From: Limnohabitans sp. 63ED37-2
Lineage (GTDB): Bacteria > Pseudomonadota > Gammaproteobacteria > Burkholderiales > Burkholderiaceae_C
DNA: 64,000 bases
Assembly (NCBI RefSeq): GCF_001412535.1
Contig: NZ_CP011774.1
Location: 2,227,501-2,291,500, forward strand
Direction: 5' to 3'
In this document: positions 19,252-27,775 of the stretch, piece by piece
Numbering within the stretch: the first letter of the stretch is position 1
Layout: each line of letters opens with the position of its first letter
Notes under the pieces: generated by a model
The model's database searches: none
What the model saw: only the letters and a program-made list of their open reading frames with translations
What the model was told of the DNA's origin: nothing
Program-made: the position numbers and the translations under genes

Positions 19252-20475
19252 TCAATCGGGCAAAGGGTCGGGCAAGCGTTTGAGCGTCCTGATCTTGGAG
19301 GCGCTGATGATGATGGCCTGCAGGCCAAAACCCAGCACCACACACCACAGGCTCACCGAGACCGGGAAACTCACACCCACCACACCGCCCAAGGCCGCAC
19401 CCAGCGGGCGAGCGCCCGTGCTGACCACGATGTTGATGGAGGTGACCCGCCCGATCATGGCGCGGGGCGTCACGGTCTGGCGCAGCGTGGTCGAGGTGAT
19501 GGTCCAGATGATCGGCCCCGCCCCAAAGAAAAAGTAAGACAGCGCCGCCAGCCAGCCCTGCGGCCAAAACAAGGTCAGCGCCATCGTGACCGCCGCCAGC
19601 ACCGAGAAATACGGCCCGAGCAAAATCGCCTGCCCAAAGGGCAAGGCCCGCACCAGACGCGGTGCCAGCAGTGCCCCCACGATCATGCCCACACCATACA
19701 AAGCCAGCGTCACACCCACGCCACTCGCATCCAAGCCCAGGTCGTGGATGGCATAGGGCACATAGGCCGCTTGCAGCATGAACCAAGAAATGTTCCAGGC
19801 GATCGAGCAAAACATCATGGGCCGGAGCAAATCGCTCTGCCACACCCACTTGGCCCCGTCTTGCAACTCCAGCAAAGGATGACGCGCTGGCATGGTGGCA
19901 CGCGCAGGCTCGGTTATGCCACGCAGGCACAACACCGCCGCCACCGACAACATGCCCGACAGCACAAAGGCCGCCGACGCCCCGGTCCACGCGATCAAAG
20001 CGCCCGCCAAGGCCGGGCCTGCTGCAAAGGCCGCGCTGCGTGCCAACTCCAGTCGCCCATTGGCCTGCGCCAGACCCTCGACCTGCACCAAGGCAGGCAC
20101 CAAGGAAGGGGCCGCCACGCTGAAGGCTACCGTGCCCACGGCCGCCATGAAACCGATGATGGCCAATGCCGCAATCGACACATTTCCCGTGACGATCAGC
20201 GCCAGCAGCAACAACAAAGCCAAACCCCGCAGCGTCTCGGCCAGCGCCATCAAGCGCGTGCGGGAAGTGCGGTCGGCCAGCAGGCCCAGCGGCATGGACA
20301 GCAGCAAGAATGGCAGCGACTGGATCGAGGCCAGCAAACCGATTTCGCCGGGCCCAGCCTGGAGCAAGAGAACCGCCACGATGGGCACAGCGGCCAGGCT
20401 CAGCTGCTCGGCCGACTGTGCCAGCAGGTTGGACCAAGCCAGGCGGCGAAAAGATGCGGAAAGGTTTTCAGACAT
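19252..20475 (-). CDS. MFS transporter (MFS_3/enterobactin-exporter-like)
   Basis: A 407-aa permease with about 12 hydrophobic segments. The motif GLLADRTSRTRLMALAE after TM2 is the MFS loop 2-3 signature G-x-x-x-D-R-x-x-R. MFS_3-type features include the paired LARSAAFAAGPALAGALIAW region and AMIGRVTSINIVVSTGARPLG late in the protein. Export of a small molecule is likely, substrate unknown. ATG at 20475 (MSENLSASFRRLAWSN) is taken in preference to an in-frame start 30 bp further back. It lies just downstream of uppP on the same strand with a 123-bp gap. Confidence 0.88.
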   Translation of the reverse strand: MSENLSASFRRLAWSNLLAQSAEQLSLAAVPIVAVLLLQAGPGEIGLLASIQSLPFLLLSMPLGLLADRTSRTRLMALAETLRGLALLLLLALIVTGNVSIAALAIIGFMAAVGTVAFSVAAPSLVPALVQVEGLAQANGRLELARSAAFAAGPALAGALIAWTGASAAFVLSGMLSVAAVLCLRGITEPARATMPARHPLLELQDGAKWVWQSDLLRPMMFCSIAWNISWFMLQAAYVPYAIHDLGLDASGVGVTLALYGVGMIVGALLAPRLVRALPFGQAILLGPYFSVLAAVTMALTLFWPQGWLAALSYFFFGAGPIIWTITSTTLRQTVTPRAMIGRVTSINIVVSTGARPLGAALGGVVGVSFPVSVSLWCVVLGFGLQAIIISASKIRTLKRLPDPLPD

Positions 20476-20598
20476 GCACAGGGCGGTGAACCAACGCATC
20501 CGCAAGATGCGTCAAACAAGGGGCTTCCATTCTGGGCGCGGCCCAAGGCCCAGCATGTCGCCAAGGTGCACCCACCCAGGCCCCTCAATTCAGCCCGA

Positions 20599-21423
20599 TC
20601 AGGCCGCCCAGCTCACCAGCCCAAAGTAGCTCGTGCCCAGCACCACCAGACCGAACACGATCCGGTACCAAGCAAACACCTCGAAGCTGTTGGTCGAGAT
20701 GAACTTGAGCAGCCAGCGCACACACACCCAGGCGCTCAAAAACGAAAACACCAGGCCCACCGCAAACATGGGCGCGTCGGCCATGCTGAGCAGGGCGCGG
20801 TCTTTGTACAAGCTGTAAGCCCCGGCGCCAATCAGCGTGGGGATGGCCAGATAAAAAGAAAAATCGGTCGCCGCCTTGCGCGACATGCCCAGCAGCATGC
20901 CGCCGATGATGGTCGCGCCGCTGCGGCTGGTGCCCGGAATCATGGCCAGACACTGCACCAGACCCACTTTGAGCGCATCTTGCCAACGCATGTCTTCCAC
21001 CTCACCAATTCGCACAGCGCTGGCCTGTCTGCGTTCGGCCCACAAAATGATGAAACCGCCAATGATGAAACTGGTCGCCACCACCTCGGGTGTGAACAGG
21101 TTCGCCTTGATGGCCTTGCCAAACAGCAAACCCAATATCACGGCAGGCACAAAGGCGATGAACACGTTCAAGGCAAAACGCTGGGCATCGGCGCTGCTTG
21201 GCAAGGCCCGCACCGTGCTGCTGATTTTTTGCCAATACACAATGATCACGGCAAGAATAGCCCCGGTCTGGATGGCGATGTCAAACACCTTGGCCTTGTC
21301 ATCGTCAAAGCCCAACAAGGCCCCGGCCAAAATCAAATGCCCGGTCGACGAGATCGGCAAGAACTCGGTCAAACCCTCGACCACGCCCATCACGGCGGCT
21401 TTCAGCAACAACATCAGATCCAC
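20599..21423 (-). CDS. uppP: Undecaprenyl-diphosphatase UppP (BacA)
   Basis: A 274-aa inner-membrane phosphatase that recycles the C55 lipid carrier for peptidoglycan and other envelope polymers; overproduction gives bacitracin resistance. Both signature motifs are intact: [14 protein letters not shown] at residues 16-29 with the catalytic Glu residues and His29, and GTSRSG at 164-169 with the phosphate-binding Arg. Eight or so hydrophobic segments match the known fold. It is divergent from the small membrane protein at 21546. Confidence 0.96.
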   Translation of the reverse strand: MDLMLLLKAAVMGVVEGLTEFLPISSTGHLILAGALLGFDDDKAKVFDIAIQTGAILAVIIVYWQKISSTVRALPSSADAQRFALNVFIAFVPAVILGLLFGKAIKANLFTPEVVATSFIIGGFIILWAERRQASAVRIGEVEDMRWQDALKVGLVQCLAMIPGTSRSGATIIGGMLLGMSRKAATDFSFYLAIPTLIGAGAYSLYKDRALLSMADAPMFAVGLVFSFLSAWVCVRWLLKFISTNSFEVFAWYRIVFGLVVLGTSYFGLVSWAA

Positions 21424-21545
21424 AAACGCTCCTCGAAATCAGGTTGAATTATCGCTGCTGGACAAGGTGCCAAAATCAAAGGTTCAGTAACGCCTTACCA
21501 AGCTGTGTCACAGCACGGTTCAAACAAAACTATCCCGTCCTCACG

Positions 21546-21953
21546 ATGCAACTGACACACACCATCGCCGTGCACATGACCTTGGCCCTCAGCGCCACCG
21601 TCTTAGGGCCTTGGGCACTTTGGACCCGCATGGGCCGCATCACACGGCCACGTCTTCACAGGGCATTGGGCTACGCCTGGGTCACCTGCATGCTGGGCGC
21701 CGCTCTTTCGGGTTTATTCATCCGGGACTTCAATCTGCCCAATATCTGGGGCTACACCCCGATTCACCTGCTGATTCCTCTGAGTTTGGTCAGCTTGTAC
21801 CGAGCGTTTCGCTATCTGGCTGACGGCAACATTGCAGGTCATCGGAAAACCATGCAGTGGCTTTATGGCATGGCGTGTGTGGTCACAGGTGCATTCACCT
21901 TATTGCCTGGTCGTTTGCTGGGCCAATGGCTTTGGTCTGGCGCTGCGGGTTAA
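21546..21953 (+). CDS. DUF2306-like small membrane protein
   Basis: A 135-aa protein with four hydrophobic segments (about 8-25, 44-60, 73-92, 105-125). HRALGYAWVTCMLGAALSG and GHRKTMQWLYGMACVVTGAFT resemble the paired HR(K/A)xxG ... HR helices of DUF2306 membrane proteins. Its function is unknown. ATG at 21546 begins the first helix; the frame is open 102 bp upstream without homology-like sequence. The retropepsin-like gene starts 3 bp after its stop, so they are likely cotranscribed. Confidence 0.7.
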   Translation: MQLTHTIAVHMTLALSATVLGPWALWTRMGRITRPRLHRALGYAWVTCMLGAALSGLFIRDFNLPNIWGYTPIHLLIPLSLVSLYRAFRYLADGNIAGHRKTMQWLYGMACVVTGAFTLLPGRLLGQWLWSGAAG

Positions 21954-21956
21954 AGC

Positions 21957-22472
21957 ATGCCCACACCCTCCATCCACAAAACCGCCCGCCTCGGTGCCTT
22001 CGCCATCGCCGCCGTGTGGTTGGCCGTGGCTGGGGTCTTGTACCTGGTGTTTGACCAGATCGAGCAAAAGCGCCAGGCCAGCCTCAAGCCCTATGCGCTC
22101 AGCTCGGGTGATTTGGTCATTCCGCGCCAGCGCGACGGGCATTTCCATGTAGAGGGCGAAGTCAACCGCCAGCCCGTGCGCTTTTTGGTGGACACTGGCG
22201 CCAGCCATGTGAGCGTGAGCCAAGCGCTGGCCACCCAAGCCGGGCTGCCTGAGGGCCAGAGCATCACCTTGCACACCGCCAACGGCCAACGCCCGGGGCA
22301 ACTGGTGCGTAGCGTGCCCGTGCGGGCGGGGCACCTGGTGCTCAACGATGCCAGCGTCACCGTGGGCCTGAGCGGGCTTCGGCCCGAGCAAGCCCTGCTG
22401 GGCCAGGACTTCCTGAAGCACTTCGATGTGGAAATCCGCCGCGACGAAATGGTGCTGCGTCAGCGACCTTGA
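21957..22472 (+). CDS. Membrane-anchored retropepsin-like aspartic protease (TIGR02281-type, clan AA)
   Basis: A 171-aa protein: one N-terminal transmembrane helix (about 12-32), then a single retropepsin domain. FLVDTGASHVSVS holds the D79-T80-G81 catalytic triplet; LNDASVTVGLSGLRPEQALLGQDFLKHF in shorter pieces gives the flap and the conserved ILG(M/Q)xFL strand. Such proteases dimerise to make the active site, probably on the periplasmic side. Substrate unknown. Sequence and length are typical. Confidence 0.88.
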   Translation: MPTPSIHKTARLGAFAIAAVWLAVAGVLYLVFDQIEQKRQASLKPYALSSGDLVIPRQRDGHFHVEGEVNRQPVRFLVDTGASHVSVSQALATQAGLPEGQSITLHTANGQRPGQLVRSVPVRAGHLVLNDASVTVGLSGLRPEQALLGQDFLKHFDVEIRRDEMVLRQRP

Positions 22473-22579
22473 AACCACCAAACTAAGCCAAACCAACCCT
22501 TCGGCCACATGGAAGGCCAATTGGAGTGCGTCTTAGGACTGCCCGCATCACAAGCGGAAAAAAATCCGAGAATTAAAAC

Positions 22580-22607
22580 TTCGCAGCCATTTTTTTAAAA
22601 CTAGAAT
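22580..22607 (+). promoter_or_regulatory. Candidate sigma-70 promoter for the CsgG/DUF4810/DUF799 cassette
   Basis: TTCGCA (22580-22585) and TAGAAT (22602-22607) are 16 bp apart in an AT-rich stretch, 27 bp before the first gene. It is a weak match to consensus and rests only on position and composition. Confidence 0.35.
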
Positions 22608-22634
22608 TCACGTTCACTACAGAACACCATCCCC

Positions 22635-23297
22635 ATGAAAAAGCTGCTTCTCATTTCCCTGGCCACCGTGACCCTGAGCGCCTGCGTGCAAGAAGGCTCG
22701 CGCACCCTGCCCATCCAAAAAGTCGAATCAGCCGCCCGGCCCCAAGTCGGCCCCCGCGTGCCCGTTTCGGTAGGCAAGTTTGACAACCGCTCCTCGTTCA
22801 TGCGCGGCGTCTTCTCCAACAACGAAGACCGCATGGGCAGCCAGGCACAAACGATCTTGGTCACCCACCTGCAGCAATCGCAGCGCTTCAGCGTCCTCGA
22901 CCGCAGCGTCATGTCCGAGATCAAACAAGAAGCCGCACTCAAAAAACAAAACCAAAACCTCAAAGGCGCTGACTATGTGGTCACGGGTGACGTGACCGAG
23001 TTTGGCCGCAAAGACGTGGGCGACCGCCAGCTGTTTGGCATCCTGGGCCGTGGCAAAACCCAAGTGGCCTACGCCAAAGTCAACCTCAACATCGTCAACA
23101 CCCTCACCTCTGAGGTGGTGTACTCATCTCAAGGCGCGGGCGAATACAGCCTGTCCGAGCGCGAAGTCATTGGCTTTGGCAGCACCGCCAGCTACGACGC
23201 CACCCTCAACGGTAAAGTGCTCGACTTGGCCATCCGCGAAGCGGTAAACAACCTGGTCAGCGGCATCGAAAGCGGCGCATGGCGTCCTGCCCAATGA
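22635..23297 (+). CDS. CsgG/HfaB-family outer-membrane lipoprotein
   Basis: A 220-aa lipoprotein (lipobox LSAC, C17). The body has CsgG-family features: VPVSVGKFDNRSS, an HLQQSQRFSVLDRS strand-helix, GADYVVTGDVTEFG and the C-terminal helical IREAVNNLVSGIESGAW. It is shorter than curli CsgG (277 aa) and lacks obvious long pore-forming hairpins, so it may be a periplasmic adaptor rather than a secretion pore. It is first of three overlapping lipoprotein genes with DUF4810 and DUF799 proteins, a set also known from Neisseria around GNA1162. Confidence 0.88.
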   Translation: MKKLLLISLATVTLSACVQEGSRTLPIQKVESAARPQVGPRVPVSVGKFDNRSSFMRGVFSNNEDRMGSQAQTILVTHLQQSQRFSVLDRSVMSEIKQEAALKKQNQNLKGADYVVTGDVTEFGRKDVGDRQLFGILGRGKTQVAYAKVNLNIVNTLTSEVVYSSQGAGEYSLSEREVIGFGSTASYDATLNGKVLDLAIREAVNNLVSGIESGAWRPAQ

Positions 23298-23698
23298 GCC
23301 CGACCCGCATGCACGACCACCACACACCCAACCACCAGCCCAAGCGCACCGCCGCCAAAATCGCGCTGCTGGCCTTGGCCCTGAGCCTGGGCGGTTGCGC
23401 CAACAAAGCCACGCCCCCGCTCTACGGCTGGCACGGTTTTGAGCAAAACCTGGACACCTACTTCCGCCAAGACCGCGAGAGCCCGGACACCCAGGCCAAA
23501 CGCATGGAAGACGACCTGCAGAAAATCCGTGCTGCAGGCCAGGCCATGCCCCCCGGCTTCATGGCCCACCTTGGCTTGCTTTATGGCAAACAAGGCGACA
23601 TGGCGCGCTTTCAGCAACACCTCGAAGCCGAAAAACAGCAATTCCCTGAATCCCAGAACTTCATGGATTTCTTGCTGCGCAAATTCAAATCCAAGTGA
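23294..23698 (+). CDS. DUF4810 domain lipoprotein
   Basis: A 134-aa protein with a His-rich N-terminus, hydrophobic signal and lipobox LGGC (C35). The mature part starts KATPPLYGWHGFEQNLDTYF and ends in helical GKQGDMARFQQHLEAEK, the pattern of DUF4810. The ATG at 23294 overlaps the csgG-like stop (ATGA); another ATG lies at 23309 and would still leave the signal intact. It probably works with its two neighbours in an envelope complex. Confidence 0.82.
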   Translation: MSPTRMHDHHTPNHQPKRTAAKIALLALALSLGGCANKATPPLYGWHGFEQNLDTYFRQDRESPDTQAKRMEDDLQKIRAAGQAMPPGFMAHLGLLYGKQGDMARFQQHLEAEKQQFPESQNFMDFLLRKFKSK

Positions 23699-23712
23699 GC
23701 CCGACCCCGTCC

Positions 23713-24393
23713 ATGAAGCCCTTCCTCCAATTCCTGGCTCCGGCCATGGCCGTGCTCGTCCTGAGCGGCTGCGCCACCAAGCCACCGGTCCCGTTTGACT
23801 ACACCCAGCTCAAAGCCAGCGACCCCAAATCCATCCTGGTGCTGCCCCCGGTGAACAAAACGCCGGAAATTCGCGCCACCTACAGCATGCTGTCGCAGGT
23901 CACCTTTCCGCTGGCCGAATCGGGCTATTACGTCTTGCCCGTCTCGCTGGTGGACGAGACCCTTAAAGAAAACGGCATCACACAAGCCAACGATGCCCAT
24001 GAACTGCCCACGGCCAAACTACACGAGATTTTTGGGGCTGACGCCGCGCTCTACATCACAATGACGCGCTACGGCACCGTGTACAAAGTGCTCGACAGCC
24101 AGACCACCGTCTCGGCCGAGGCCCGCCTGGTGGACCTCAAAACCAACGCCGTGCTCTGGACCGGCAAAGCATCGGCCAGCAGCGCCGAGCAACAAAACCA
24201 AAACCAGGGCGGCCTGGCCGTGATGCTGGTCAGCGCCCTGGTCAAACAAATCGTGGGCACCGTCACCGACCAAAGCCACCCCATGGCCGGTTTGACCAGC
24301 CAGCGCCTGCTGCGGGCCGGGCGGCCGCAAGGCCTGTTGTACGGCCCACGCTCACCGCTCTACAAACAAGAAGACGCGGCCAAACCCCGCTGA
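23713..24393 (+). CDS. DUF799 / GNA1162-family lipoprotein
   Basis: A 226-aa lipoprotein (signal 1-19, Cys20 in LSGC). The mature protein reads KSILVLPPVNKTPEIRATYS then FPLAESGYYVLPVSLVDET and GADAALYITMTRYGTVYKVL, as in GNA1162 (NMB1162), whose fold resembles TolB/LpoB-type periplasmic proteins. A GTG at 23695 overlapping the previous stop (GTGA) could also start the frame and would add 6 residues. Third gene of the lipoprotein cassette; a hairpin follows it. Confidence 0.85.
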   Translation: MKPFLQFLAPAMAVLVLSGCATKPPVPFDYTQLKASDPKSILVLPPVNKTPEIRATYSMLSQVTFPLAESGYYVLPVSLVDETLKENGITQANDAHELPTAKLHEIFGADAALYITMTRYGTVYKVLDSQTTVSAEARLVDLKTNAVLWTGKASASSAEQQNQNQGGLAVMLVSALVKQIVGTVTDQSHPMAGLTSQRLLRAGRPQGLLYGPRSPLYKQEDAAKPR

Positions 24394-24404
24394 AGCCTGG
24401 CCTG

Positions 24405-24427
24405 AGCGGCCGCTAAATTCGGCCGCT
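24405..24427. terminator. Hairpin between convergent lipoprotein genes
   Basis: A perfect 8-bp stem AGCGGCCG / CGGCCGCT with a 7-nt loop lies 12 bp past the DUF799 stop. There is no T-run, so a terminator role is inferred from position. Confidence 0.45.
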
Positions 24428-24452
24428 GAATACGCCCCCTGAGCGCAGCCGC

Positions 24453-24893
24453 TCAGTGCCGCTGCCACTGTTCGCGCTGATCCCGCTGCCCCCGCCAACC
24501 ACCGCGCTCCCGCTCCTCCTCGCGCAACTGCCTGCGCTCTTGGCCACGGTGCCCACGGTCGTGCCCGTGGCCCCAAATTTGCGCTGGCGGATGACCCTGG
24601 GGCACATGAACACGAGGGACATGAATCCGGGGCACATAAACCACACGCGGTGGCGGTGGCGGGGCGTAAATCACTCTGGGTGGTGCATAAATCACACGAG
24701 GCGGTGCGTAATAGACCGGGTCGGGCACGCCCACCTGGGTGTAGACCGGGACATGGCCGATGCGCGAATGCACCGACACCGACGGCTCCACCACCACCGG
24801 GTGAGCGCAACCCATCTGCATCAAAGCCAGACCCAACAGCCCGAGCAAGGCCAATGGCCTTGAAAACGACGACTTGAACGGAAAAAGCATCAC
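24453..24893 (-). CDS. Pro/Tyr/His-rich lipoprotein of unknown function
   Basis: A 146-aa protein with a signal peptide and lipobox-like MQMGC (Cys29). The middle (about 55-95) is a short tandem of PPRVIYAP-type units (VYYAPPRVIYAPPRVIYAPP), then VPRIHVPRVHVPQGH, and the C-terminal 45 residues are charged Arg/Glu/Gln-rich. Such PPxVVYxP segments occur in many proteobacterial envelope lipoproteins of unknown role. It is divergent from glnS and convergent with the lipoprotein cassette. Confidence 0.75.
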   Translation of the reverse strand: MMLFPFKSSFSRPLALLGLLGLALMQMGCAHPVVVEPSVSVHSRIGHVPVYTQVGVPDPVYYAPPRVIYAPPRVIYAPPPPPRVVYVPRIHVPRVHVPQGHPPAQIWGHGHDRGHRGQERRQLREEERERGGWRGQRDQREQWQRH

Positions 24894-25052
24894 AAAGTTC
24901 CTCTGATGACGTTGGCTTTTCTTGAAAGCATGCTCCCTGCCCCTTTAGCGCGACAGCCAAGGCTTTGGTGCACAGCCCACGCCTGACATTCGTGTCCATT
25001 CGTAACGCGCCCCATGAGACGGGGCTCGCGCCACCCCCTAAAATCAGACGCT

Positions 25053-26879
25053 ATGACCACCCCCACCGCCCCAGACAACAACGCCGACCACAAAGTCAGC
25101 AACTTCCTGCGCCAAATCATCGAAAAAGACCTGGAGCAAGGCACTTACGCCAGCCGCCGCTGGGCGGGCAGCCCCGGCGACGCCGCGCACCACGCTGCGG
25201 GCCAACCCGACCCGGCCAAGATCCGCACCCGCTTTCCGCCCGAACCCAACGGCTACCTGCACGTGGGCCACGCCAAAAGCATCTGCATCAACTTCGGGCT
25301 GGCGCAAGAGTACGGCGGCGTGTGCCACCTGCGCTTTGACGACACCAACCCCGAAAAAGAAGACACCGAATACGTCAACAGCATCATCGATGCTGTCAAA
25401 TGGCTCGGCTTTGACTGGGCGCAATTGGGCCAAGCCGCTGGCAGCGCCGCGCCCTACCAAGCCAGCGACTACTTCGACTTCATGTACCGCGCCGCCGAGG
25501 CGCTGATTGAAGCCGGCCACGCCTATGTGGACGAACAAAGCGCAGAAGACATGCGCATTAACCGAGGCGACTTTGGCAAACCCGGCGTGGACAGCCCTTT
25601 CCGCACCCGCACCGTGGCAGAAAACCTGGCGCGATTCCGCGAAATGCGCGACGGCAAGCTCGATGATGGCGCCGCCGTGCTGCGCGCCAAGATCGACATG
25701 GCTTCGCCCAACATCAACCTGCGCGACCCGGCCATCTACCGCATCCGCCGCGCCACCCACCACCACACGGGCGACACCTGGTGCATCTACCCGATGTACA
25801 CCTTTGCCCACCCCATCGAAGACGCGCTGGAGCAAATCACCCACAGCATCTGTACGCTGGAGTTTGAAGACCAGCGCCCGTTTTACGACTGGCTGATGGA
25901 GCGCCTGTGCGAATGTGGCCTGCTGGCCGCGCCCAGCCCCAAACAATACGAATTTGCCCGCCTGAACCTGACCTATGTGATCACCAGCAAACGCAAGCTG
26001 GCGCAACTGGTCAATGAAGGCAAGGTCAGCGGCTGGGACGACCCGCGCATGCCGACCATCGTGGGCCTGCGCCGCCGGGGCTACACGCCCGAGAGCCTGC
26101 GCCTGTTTGCCGACCGCATTGGCGTGACCAAGAGCGACAGCTGGATCGACTACAGCACGCTCGAAGGTTGCCTGCGCGAAGACCTGGAAAACAAAGCCCA
26201 CCGCGGCATGGCCGTGCTCGACCCCGTCAAGCTCGTGCTGACCAACTGGGCCGAGGCCTTTGGCAGCGACGGCTACACCGAGGACTGCAGCCAACCCGCC
26301 CTGCCCCACAGTGCGATTGCTGAAGGCCAAACCCCGCCCGCCGACCGTGTGTTCAAAATCGGCAAAGCAGTGTGGATCGAGCGCGAAGACTTTGAAGAAG
26401 TGCCGCCCAAGGGCTACAAGCGCTTGTTCCCCGGCAACGTGGTGCGCCTCAAAGGCGGCTACGTGATCGAATGTACCGGCTGCGCACGCGACGCGGCGGG
26501 CCAAGTGACCGAGGTGCACGCCAAAGTGATCCCCGGCACCAAGAGCGGCACGCCCGGCGCCGACAGCGTGAAAGCCAAAGCCGCCATCACCTGGGTGAGC
26601 GTGGCCGACGGCGTGCAGGCCGAAGTACGCCTGTACGACCGCCTGTTTGCCGAAGCCCACCCCGATGCGGGCGGCAAAGACTTCTTGCAATCGCTCAACC
26701 CGGACAGCTTGAAGGTCGTCACGGCCTATGTGGAGCCGTCATTAGCCAGGGCGCAGTCGGACCAGAAGTTTCAGTTTGAGCGGTTTGGCTACTTTGTGGC
26801 CGACCGCTTGGACCATGCGGCGGGTGCGAAGCCGGTGTTCAACCGGGTGACGGGGTTGAAGGATTCTTGGGGGAAATGA
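25053..26879 (+). CDS. glnS: Glutaminyl-tRNA synthetase
   Basis: A 608-aa class I synthetase charging tRNA-Gln. PPEPNGYLHVGHAKS at 62-76 is the HIGH motif (HVGH), FDDTNPEKEDTEY follows as in GlnRS/GluRS, and VITSKRKL stands for KMSKS (VMSKRKL in E. coli). The C-terminal beta-barrels for anticodon reading are complete to FNRVTGLKDSW. The ATG at 25053 is chosen; the frame is open 39 bp further back. It is slightly longer than E. coli GlnRS (554) owing to the N-terminus and insertions near DAAGQVTEVHAKVIPGTKSG. It marks the left border of the accessory island. Confidence 0.97.
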   Translation: MTTPTAPDNNADHKVSNFLRQIIEKDLEQGTYASRRWAGSPGDAAHHAAGQPDPAKIRTRFPPEPNGYLHVGHAKSICINFGLAQEYGGVCHLRFDDTNPEKEDTEYVNSIIDAVKWLGFDWAQLGQAAGSAAPYQASDYFDFMYRAAEALIEAGHAYVDEQSAEDMRINRGDFGKPGVDSPFRTRTVAENLARFREMRDGKLDDGAAVLRAKIDMASPNINLRDPAIYRIRRATHHHTGDTWCIYPMYTFAHPIEDALEQITHSICTLEFEDQRPFYDWLMERLCECGLLAAPSPKQYEFARLNLTYVITSKRKLAQLVNEGKVSGWDDPRMPTIVGLRRRGYTPESLRLFADRIGVTKSDSWIDYSTLEGCLREDLENKAHRGMAVLDPVKLVLTNWAEAFGSDGYTEDCSQPALPHSAIAEGQTPPADRVFKIGKAVWIEREDFEEVPPKGYKRLFPGNVVRLKGGYVIECTGCARDAAGQVTEVHAKVIPGTKSGTPGADSVKAKAAITWVSVADGVQAEVRLYDRLFAEAHPDAGGKDFLQSLNPDSLKVVTAYVEPSLARAQSDQKFQFERFGYFVADRLDHAAGAKPVFNRVTGLKDSWGK

Positions 26880-26906
26880 TCCTCTCTTGTGCTTGATCAA
26901 GCCCAC

Positions 26907-27665
26907 ATGAAAATAGTTACTTGGAATTGCAATGGTGCATTGCGCAACAAAACCGATGCCTTAGATGCGCTCGACGCAGATGTCTACGTTGTTCAAGAGT
27001 GTGAAAATCCAGCCTTGTCCACGTCGAAATATCAGACATGGGCTGGGGATTACCTATGGATGGGTACATCCAAACACAAAGGCTTGGGCATTTTTCCTAA
27101 AAAGGGTAATAAGGTTCGCGCTACAGAATGGCACGGCGCCTTTTCGCAACCTGGTGTCAGCAACAGCAGCCTAGCATCTCAATGGACAACAGCAGACCTC
27201 AAGCTGTTTTGCCCCTTTATCTTGAACGACGAATACCAAGTACTTGGCGTTTGGACAAAGGCTGAAGGATCCAAAGTCTTTCGCTATATCGGTCAACTTT
27301 GGAAATACTTGCAAATTCACCGCAAGCAACTTTGCAGAAACAAAACCATCTTGCTAGGGGACTTCAACAGCAACCGAATTTGGGACAAACCAGATCGCTG
27401 GTGGAATCACAGTGACGTCGTTGAGGAGCTGAACGCCATTGGCCTGAGCAGCGTCTACCACCAACAAACGCTTGAAGAACAAGGACAAGAAGCAACCCCC
27501 ACATTCTTTCTGCAACGCAATCTCGAAAAGTCTTATCACATCGACTACGTTTTTGTATCCGAGGACCTAATGGGCTGCAGCAGCGTTGAGATCGGCAACC
27601 AAGACCAGTGGCTGAGCGTGAGCGACCACATGCCACTGTCCTTATCCCTTGAGGCTGTTTCTTGA
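26907..27665 (+). CDS. Endonuclease/exonuclease/phosphatase (EEP) family protein
   Basis: A 252-aa protein with the EEP four-motif set: TWNCNGAL (residues 5-12), VVQECE with Glu31, LLGDFNSNRIW, and VSDHMPLSL at the C-terminus with the His of the catalytic pair. It therefore probably hydrolyses phosphodiester bonds in nucleic acid or a phosphoester. The start ATG lies 27 bp after the glnS stop. Base composition is visibly more AT-rich than glnS, suggesting recent transfer. Stand-alone EEP proteins of this type often lie in defence or restriction neighbourhoods; here it borders a rhuM remnant and toxin-antitoxin genes. Confidence 0.85.
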   Translation: MKIVTWNCNGALRNKTDALDALDADVYVVQECENPALSTSKYQTWAGDYLWMGTSKHKGLGIFPKKGNKVRATEWHGAFSQPGVSNSSLASQWTTADLKLFCPFILNDEYQVLGVWTKAEGSKVFRYIGQLWKYLQIHRKQLCRNKTILLGDFNSNRIWDKPDRWWNHSDVVEELNAIGLSSVYHQQTLEEQGQEATPTFFLQRNLEKSYHIDYVFVSEDLMGCSSVEIGNQDQWLSVSDHMPLSLSLEAVS

Positions 27666-27775
27666 AATCGGGACATCGCGCTGAGTAGCACCTCCACCTT
27701 GATGCACCCGTTGGGCGCGATTCAAAGCAGAAACTCGGTGGCTTGGTTGCGCGTGGTGATCGTGTGACTACTCAT
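27666..27775 (-). pseudogene. Remnant of a RhuM-family (virulence/HTH) gene, N-terminal fragment
   Basis: On the minus strand an ATG at 27775 overlaps the Bro-gene stop (ATGA) and reads 17 codons ending TRNQATEFLL before TGA. Past that stop the same frame continues IAPNGCIKVEVLL. The join (ATEFLL, one stop, xAPNGxxKVEVLL) matches my memory of the RhuM-family N-terminus, where Tyr-Thr-Ala-Pro-Asn-Gly normally follows Leu-Leu. The similarity ends near 27685 and the EEP gene begins its tail at 27665. So a rhuM-like gene once followed the Bro gene and was destroyed, probably when the EEP gene arrived. Confidence 0.6.

Noticed and set aside
19240..21447. 735-codon plus-strand frame over the MFS and uppP genes
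   Set aside because: Arg/Gln/His-rich shadow of two clear membrane-protein genes on the other strand.
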